64,000 bases of DNA, taken from contig NZ_CP152412.1 in the NCBI RefSeq assembly GCF_038957035.1, positions 8,304,501 to 8,368,500 on the forward strand, given 5' to 3'. The first letter of the stretch is position 1, and the number at the start of each line of letters is the position of its first letter. Shown in pieces: positions 59,905 through 64,000 of this stretch. The stretch comes from Bradyrhizobium sp. B097. Lineage in GTDB: Bacteria; Pseudomonadota; Alphaproteobacteria; Rhizobiales; Xanthobacteraceae. Below the pieces are notes generated by a model. That model was not told where the DNA came from and searched no databases. It was given only the letters and a program-made list of their open reading frames with translations. Position numbers and translations under genes: made by a program.

Positions 59905-60459
59905 TCAGCCCCCAGTTTCAGCCAGCGCGGCCTTGGCGCGCGCGATGGTGTCATCAAAAATGCGGTCGAGCCGCGGATTGATCCCCCGGCAACCGGCAAC
60001 GACCTTGTCGGCCCAGGCGGCATAATCGGCGAGATCGTCGCGCTCGTCCTTGCCTGGATGCGGCACGATGCGGGCGCCGATATTGCTGATCTTGTCGGCC
60101 GTCTTGATCAGCTTGGCGCCGGGCGATTTGTGCGGAGCATCCTCGATCTGCTTTTGCCGGCGTGCGGCCTTTGGCAGGCTCATGTCGTCGGTGCATTCGA
60201 CCACCAGCGCGGCAACGCGTTCGCTGAACTTTTGCGCGAGCTCCTCGCGCGTGGTCTCGGTGTCCTCGATGGTGTCGTGCAGCCAGCCGGCCGCCACCAG
60301 CTCGGCATCGGCGCCGTCAGTCACCTGCGCCAGCAGGTTCGCGACCTCGGCCAGATGGTTGATGTAAGGCTCATTCCCCCGCCCCTTGCGCGCCATGCCG
60401 TTGTGACGGCGCGCAGCAAGCTCGGCGGCTTCGGAGACCATGCGAACTGGAGGGAGCAT
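59905..60459 (-). CDS. HD-domain protein, SpoT/MESH1-like hydrolase
   Basis: A 184-aa protein matching the HD_4 type of the RelA/SpoT hydrolase domain: His35 (YINH), His61-Asp62 (LHDT), Glu65-Asp66 (ED) and Asp122 (TADK), with '[10 protein letters not shown]' at the front. The synthetase domain is missing, so it resembles small alarmone hydrolases (MESH1-like), which degrade (p)ppGpp or NADPH. It ends one base before ureC starts. ATG 60459 or 60441 are possible starts. Confidence 0.85.
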   Translation of the reverse strand: MLPPVRMVSEAAELAARRHNGMARKGRGNEPYINHLAEVANLLAQVTDGADAELVAAGWLHDTIEDTETTREELAQKFSERVAALVVECTDDMSLPKAARRQKQIEDAPHKSPGAKLIKTADKISNIGARIVPHPGKDERDDLADYAAWADKVVAGCRGINPRLDRIFDDTIARAKAALAETGG

Positions 60460-60539
60460 GCGGCTACAAAGCTCCTCTGCAGAGGCGCGCGTTGCAGATC
60501 CGCGTTGCACTGGATTCCCGGATCTGTTCCGCCGGCGCC

Positions 60540-60660
60540 CGGGGCTTACCCCTCTCCCCAACCCTCCCCCGGCGCAAGTCGGGCCTGCCCGACTTGCGCA
60601 AATCAATTATGCGCAACCGGGGTAGACCCCGGTTGCGTGGGGGAGGGAGCCTGAAGAGTG
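60540..60660. repeat. CCCTCTCCC-type repeat (copy 1)
   Basis: 'cccctctccccaaccctccc' opens and 'gggggagggagcctgaag' and 'gtgctcacctcac' close the element; between them is a palindrome around 'cgacttgcgcaa'. Related copies at 60742-60800 and 61155-61230 flank the DUF559 gene on both sides. Confidence 0.75.
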
Positions 60661-60699
60661 TGCTCACCTCACGTCTCGTAGGGATTTCTCCACTTCGCA

Positions 60700-61155
60700 T
60701 CACAACTTCTCCGCTCCATCAACATTAGATGTAAGGGAGGCATCGGTGGAAGGGTTCCCTCCCCCCTTGCGGGGGAGGGTTAGGGAGAGGGGTGTCGCTT
60801 GCTCCACTGCCTGAAGGATCGCAAGAGCGACACCTTCGAGATTTTTCAGCACGTCGTTGTTGGTGAAGCGGAGAACACGGTAGCCGCGCGACGTGAACCA
60901 GGCGTCTCGTCGCTCGTCGTGACGAACTCGTTCATCGAAATCGTGGCTTTCGCCGTCAACTTCAACAACCAGCTTGCAAGAATGCGCGACAAAATCGGCG
61001 ATGTAATTGCCGATCGGCACTTGCCGACGGAAGTTGAGACCCGCTAGGCGATCGGCTTTCAAGTACCGCCACAGCAGCGTCTCCGCGCGCGTCATCGCAC
61101 GGCGGAGCTGTTTGGCGCGATCGCGCTGGATGTCGCTCACTTGAGTGTGCGGCAT
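60700..61155 (-). CDS. DUF559 domain (Vsr-like endonuclease fold) protein
   Basis: A 151-aa protein with a DUF559 core (residues about 10-115): 'RAMTRAETLLWRYLKADRLA', 'NYIADFVAHSCKLVVEVDGE', 'RDAWFTSRGYRVLRFTNNDV'. The fold is shared with Vsr/PD-(D/E)XK nucleases; D and E in IADF...VEVDGESH are candidate catalytic residues. Function unknown. It interrupts the urease operon. Its last about 25 codons (TPLSLTLPRKGGGN) are translated repeat sequence. Confidence 0.88.
   Translation of the reverse strand: MPHTQVSDIQRDRAKQLRRAMTRAETLLWRYLKADRLAGLNFRRQVPIGNYIADFVAHSCKLVVEVDGESHDFDERVRHDERRDAWFTSRGYRVLRFTNNDVLKNLEGVALAILQAVEQATPLSLTLPRKGGGNPSTDASLTSNVDGAEKL
60742..60800. repeat. CCCTCTCCC-type repeat (copy 2, inside the DUF559 3' end)
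   Basis: 'ttccctccccccttgcgggg' with 'gagggttagggagaggggtg' forms a hairpin-like palindrome. It is read through as the C-terminus of the DUF559 protein. Confidence 0.7.
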
Positions 61156-61230
61156 ACCCCTCTCCCCACCCTCCCCCGCAAGGGGGGAGGGAGCCTGACC
61201 GGAGTGCTCACCTCACTATCGACCATCACC
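61155..61230. repeat. CCCTCTCCC-type repeat (copy 3)
   Basis: 'tacccctctccccaccctcc', 'cgcaaggggggagggagcct' and 'gtgctcacctcac' repeat the organisation of copy 1, immediately upstream of the DUF559 start. Confidence 0.75.
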
Positions 61231-61255
61231 ATCACACTCGCCGCTTAGATTACAA

Positions 61256-61561
61256 TCACAGCTTCCCCTTCACCTCGGCGCGGAAGCCGTAGATCACGCG
61301 CTTGCCGGCGAGTGCGACGAGGTGGACTTCGCGGGTCTGGCCGGGCTCGAAGCGGACGGCGGTGCCGGCGGCGATGTCGAGGCGCATGCCGCGGGCCTTC
61401 TTGCGGTCGAATTTCAGCGCCGGGTTGGTCTCGAAGAAGTGGTAGTGCGAGCCGACCTGGATCGGGCGGTCGCCGGTGTTGGCGACCGAGAGCGTCACGG
61501 TCTTGCGGCCGGCATTGAGCTCGATCTCGCCGTCCTTGATGAAGAGTTCGCCGGGGATCAT
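61256..61561 (-). CDS. ureB: Urease subunit beta
   Basis: A 101-aa beta subunit: '[20 protein letters not shown]', '[20 protein letters not shown]' and '[16 protein letters not shown]'. With UreA and UreC it forms the (ABC)3 urease trimer. It starts 9 bp after ureA. The normal next gene, ureC, is displaced by 1.35 kb because of the DUF559 and HD inserts. Confidence 0.96.
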   Translation of the reverse strand: MIPGELFIKDGEIELNAGRKTVTLSVANTGDRPIQVGSHYHFFETNPALKFDRKKARGMRLDIAAGTAVRFEPGQTREVHLVALAGKRVIYGFRAEVKGKL

Positions 61562-61570
61562 GTCGCGCTC

Positions 61571-61873
61571 CTATCGGATCGGCTCGTGCACGGTGACGAG
61601 CTTGGTGCCGTCGGGGAATGTCGCCTCGACCTGGATGTCATGGATCATCTCCGGGATGCCATCCATCACCTGCGCGCGGGTCAGGACCTTCGCGCCGGCC
61701 TGCATCAGCTCGGCGACGGTGTGGCCGTCGCGTGCGCCCTCGACGATATAGTCGGTGATCAGCGCCACCGCTTCGGGATGGTTCAGCTTGACGCCACGCT
61801 CGAGCCTGCGGCGCGCCACCATGGCCGCCATCGAAACCAGGAGCTTGTCCTTTTCGCGGGGAGACAAATTCAT
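61571..61873 (-). CDS. ureA: Urease subunit gamma
   Basis: A 100-aa gamma subunit with '[20 protein letters not shown]', '[20 protein letters not shown]' and '[20 protein letters not shown]', the standard full length. It is a structural part of urease. It starts 27 bp after the ureD stop, and continues into ureB after 9 bp, so ureD-ureA-ureB are one unit. Confidence 0.96.
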   Translation of the reverse strand: MNLSPREKDKLLVSMAAMVARRRLERGVKLNHPEAVALITDYIVEGARDGHTVAELMQAGAKVLTRAQVMDGIPEMIHDIQVEATFPDGTKLVTVHEPIR

Positions 61874-61900
61874 GCGAGCACTCTGATGATCTTGAAAGGA

Positions 61901-62737
<837 letters not shown>

Positions 62738-62787
62738 TCCCCCGAAGCTCCCTTGCGCGCGCCGCGAAAGGCGGCGTCACATCATTT

Positions 62788-63483
62788 TCACAGCGCCATC
62801 TGGCGGCTGATCTCGGCGGGATCGAGGCTTGCGCGATCGCAGGCGTATTTCACCGCACCCCGGTCCATCACGGCAAAACTGTCGCCGAGTTCGCAGGCAA
62901 AGTCGAGATATTGTTCGACCAGCACGATTGCGATGTTGCCGAGGTTGCGCAGATAGGAAATCGCGCGGCCGATGTCCTTGATGATCGAGGGCTGGATGCC
63001 TTCGGTCGGCTCGTCGAGCAGCAGGAGCTTTGGCCGCATCACCAGCGCGCGGCCGATCGCAAGCTGCTGCTGCTGGCCGCCGGAGAGATCGCCGCCGCGG
63101 CGGCCCAGCATGGTCTGCAGCACCGGAAACAGCGAGAACACGTCGTCGGGGATGTTGCGGTCCTCGCGCTTCAGCGGGCCGAAGCCGGTCTTGAGGTTTT
63201 CCTCCACCGTCAGCAACGGGAAGATCTCGCGACCCTGCGGCACGAAGCCGATGCCGCGCCGCGCCCGCTCATAGGGCTTTAGCGCTGTGATGTCCTTGCC
63301 GTCGAAATTGATGGCGCCGGAGGCGATCGGATACTGGCCGACCATGGCGCGCAGCAGCGAGGTCTTGCCGACGCCGTTGCGGCCGAGCACGCAGGTGACC
63401 TTGCCCGGCTCCGCGGTCAGCGACACGCCGCGCAGCGCCTGCGCCGCGCCGTAATAGAGGTTGATGTTGTCGACCTTCAGCAT
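62788..63483 (-). CDS. urtE: Urea ABC transporter ATP-binding protein UrtE
   Basis: A 231-aa ATPase of the LivF/UrtE group with Walker A GRNGVGKT (34-41), signature LSGGQQQQ and Walker B LLLLDEPTEGIQPS. It starts 3 bp after urtD. Together with UrtD and the permeases UrtB/C (outside the window) it imports urea at low concentration. The location next to ureD favours the urea rather than branched-chain amino acid role. Confidence 0.93.
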   Translation of the reverse strand: MLKVDNINLYYGAAQALRGVSLTAEPGKVTCVLGRNGVGKTSLLRAMVGQYPIASGAINFDGKDITALKPYERARRGIGFVPQGREIFPLLTVEENLKTGFGPLKREDRNIPDDVFSLFPVLQTMLGRRGGDLSGGQQQQLAIGRALVMRPKLLLLDEPTEGIQPSIIKDIGRAISYLRNLGNIAIVLVEQYLDFACELGDSFAVMDRGAVKYACDRASLDPAEISRQMAL

Positions 63484-63486
63484 CGC

Positions 63487-64000
63487 CTAGCGCCCCAGAT
63501 ACACTTCGACCACCCGCTCGTTCGACGACACCTGGTCGATCGAACCTTCGGCGAGCACCGTGCCTTCGTGCAGGCAGGTCACCTTGACGCCGAGCTCGCG
63601 CACGAAAGTCATGTCGTGCTCGACCACCATGATGGTGTGGTTCTTGTTGATCTCTTTGAGCAGCTCGGCGGTCAAATGGGTCTCGACATCGGTCATGCCG
63701 GCGACCGGCTCATCGACCAGCAGCACCTTGGGATCCTGCGCCAGCAGCATGCCGATCTCGAGCCACTGCTTCTGGCCGTGCGACAGGCTGCCGGCGAGGC
63801 GGTTGCGCGCATCGGTCAGGCGGATGGTCTCGAGCACCTTGTCGATGCGCTCGGACTCGGCCTTGCTGCCGCGCCAGAACAGCGTGCCGCGCACGGAATG
63901 ATCGACATTGAGCGCGAGCAGCAAATTGTCCTGCACAGTCTGGCTCTCGAACACCGTCGGCTTCTGGAATTTGCGGCCGATGCCGAGCTCGGCGATGCGG
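63487..64000 (-). CDS. urtD: Urea ABC transporter ATP-binding protein UrtD (5' end cut by window edge)
   Basis: About 170 C-terminal residues of an ABC ATPase of the LivG/UrtD group: 'RIAELGIGRKFQKPTVFES' then 'GSLSHGQKQWLEIGMLLAQD', 'VLLVDEPVAGMTDVET' and 'IMVVEHDMTFVRELG'. The signature SHGQKQ and the KPTVFE loop are typical of UrtD. The start and Walker A lie beyond the window edge. The frame continues to base 64000. Confidence 0.92.
   Translation of the reverse strand, partial: RIAELGIGRKFQKPTVFESQTVQDNLLLALNVDHSVRGTLFWRGSKAESERIDKVLETIRLTDARNRLAGSLSHGQKQWLEIGMLLAQDPKVLLVDEPVAGMTDVETHLTAELLKEINKNHTIMVVEHDMTFVRELGVKVTCLHEGTVLAEGSIDQVSSNERVVEVYLGR

Overview
This window is high-GC alphaproteobacterial chromosome, most likely Bradyrhizobium or a close relative in the Nitrobacteraceae. 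The evidence is the PhyR-NepR-EcfG general stress cassette, a ferredoxin-type sulfite reductase with DUF934 and DUF2849 partners, a CysN-CysC fusion, an HWE-type kinase, a urea-transport and urease cluster, a CYP199-like P450, and many palindromic intergenic repeats. No rRNA, tRNA, CRISPR array, transposase or prophage was seen. The window edges cut a CsbD-like gene (left) and urtD (right).

Layout. 0-3 kb: csbD-like gene, two divergent SDR genes and a TfdA-like dioxygenase. 2.9-9.7 kb: tandem repeat modules, yqgE/algH, a DsbD N-domain protein, a polysaccharide flippase, a compositionally odd 135-aa orphan, 3-hydroxybutyrate dehydrogenase with a patatin, and a CAP lipoprotein. 9.9-21.6 kb: sulfate assimilation, with uptake (sbp-cysT-cysW-cysA), reduction (cysG-DUF2849-cysI-DUF934-cysH) and activation (cysD-cysNC). 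21.7-31.3 kb: AraC regulator with a divergent MFS pump, malate synthase G, and a hydrolase-SDR-SDR group facing a winged-helix/TPR regulator. 31.4-41.3 kb: small, mostly uncharacterised envelope or stress genes. 41.3-44.5 kb: EamA transporter, TetR and a P450. 44.5-46.4 kb: phyR, nepR and ecfG. 46.4-54.9 kb: a GGDEF-EAL protein, cupredoxin, MauG-like peroxidase and a CHASE-HWE kinase. 55.2-64 kb: ureG/F/E, ureC, ureB, ureA, ureD, urtE and urtD, all on the minus strand, with unrelated genes and repeats inserted.

The strongest new signal is regulatory. Eight exact matches to the EcfG promoter (GGAAC, 16-17 bp, CGTT) lie within about 10 kb (31.6-41.4 kb). Each points at a start codon no more than about 55 bp away, and the cassette for this sigma factor is 3-4 kb further on. 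A ninth, near-exact match precedes the csbD-like gene. This predicts that a 51-aa membrane protein, a DUF2865 protein, an L,D-transpeptidase, an AI-2E permease, a YqjD/YqjE-like pair and several tiny unknown proteins form a stress regulon. A candidate small RNA with a C-rich loop and a strong terminator lies in the same block at about 36.37-36.46 kb.

Small genes read directly from the bases, and absent from longer-ORF views, are at 31453-31608, 36575-36748, 41162-41302 and 51779-51940.
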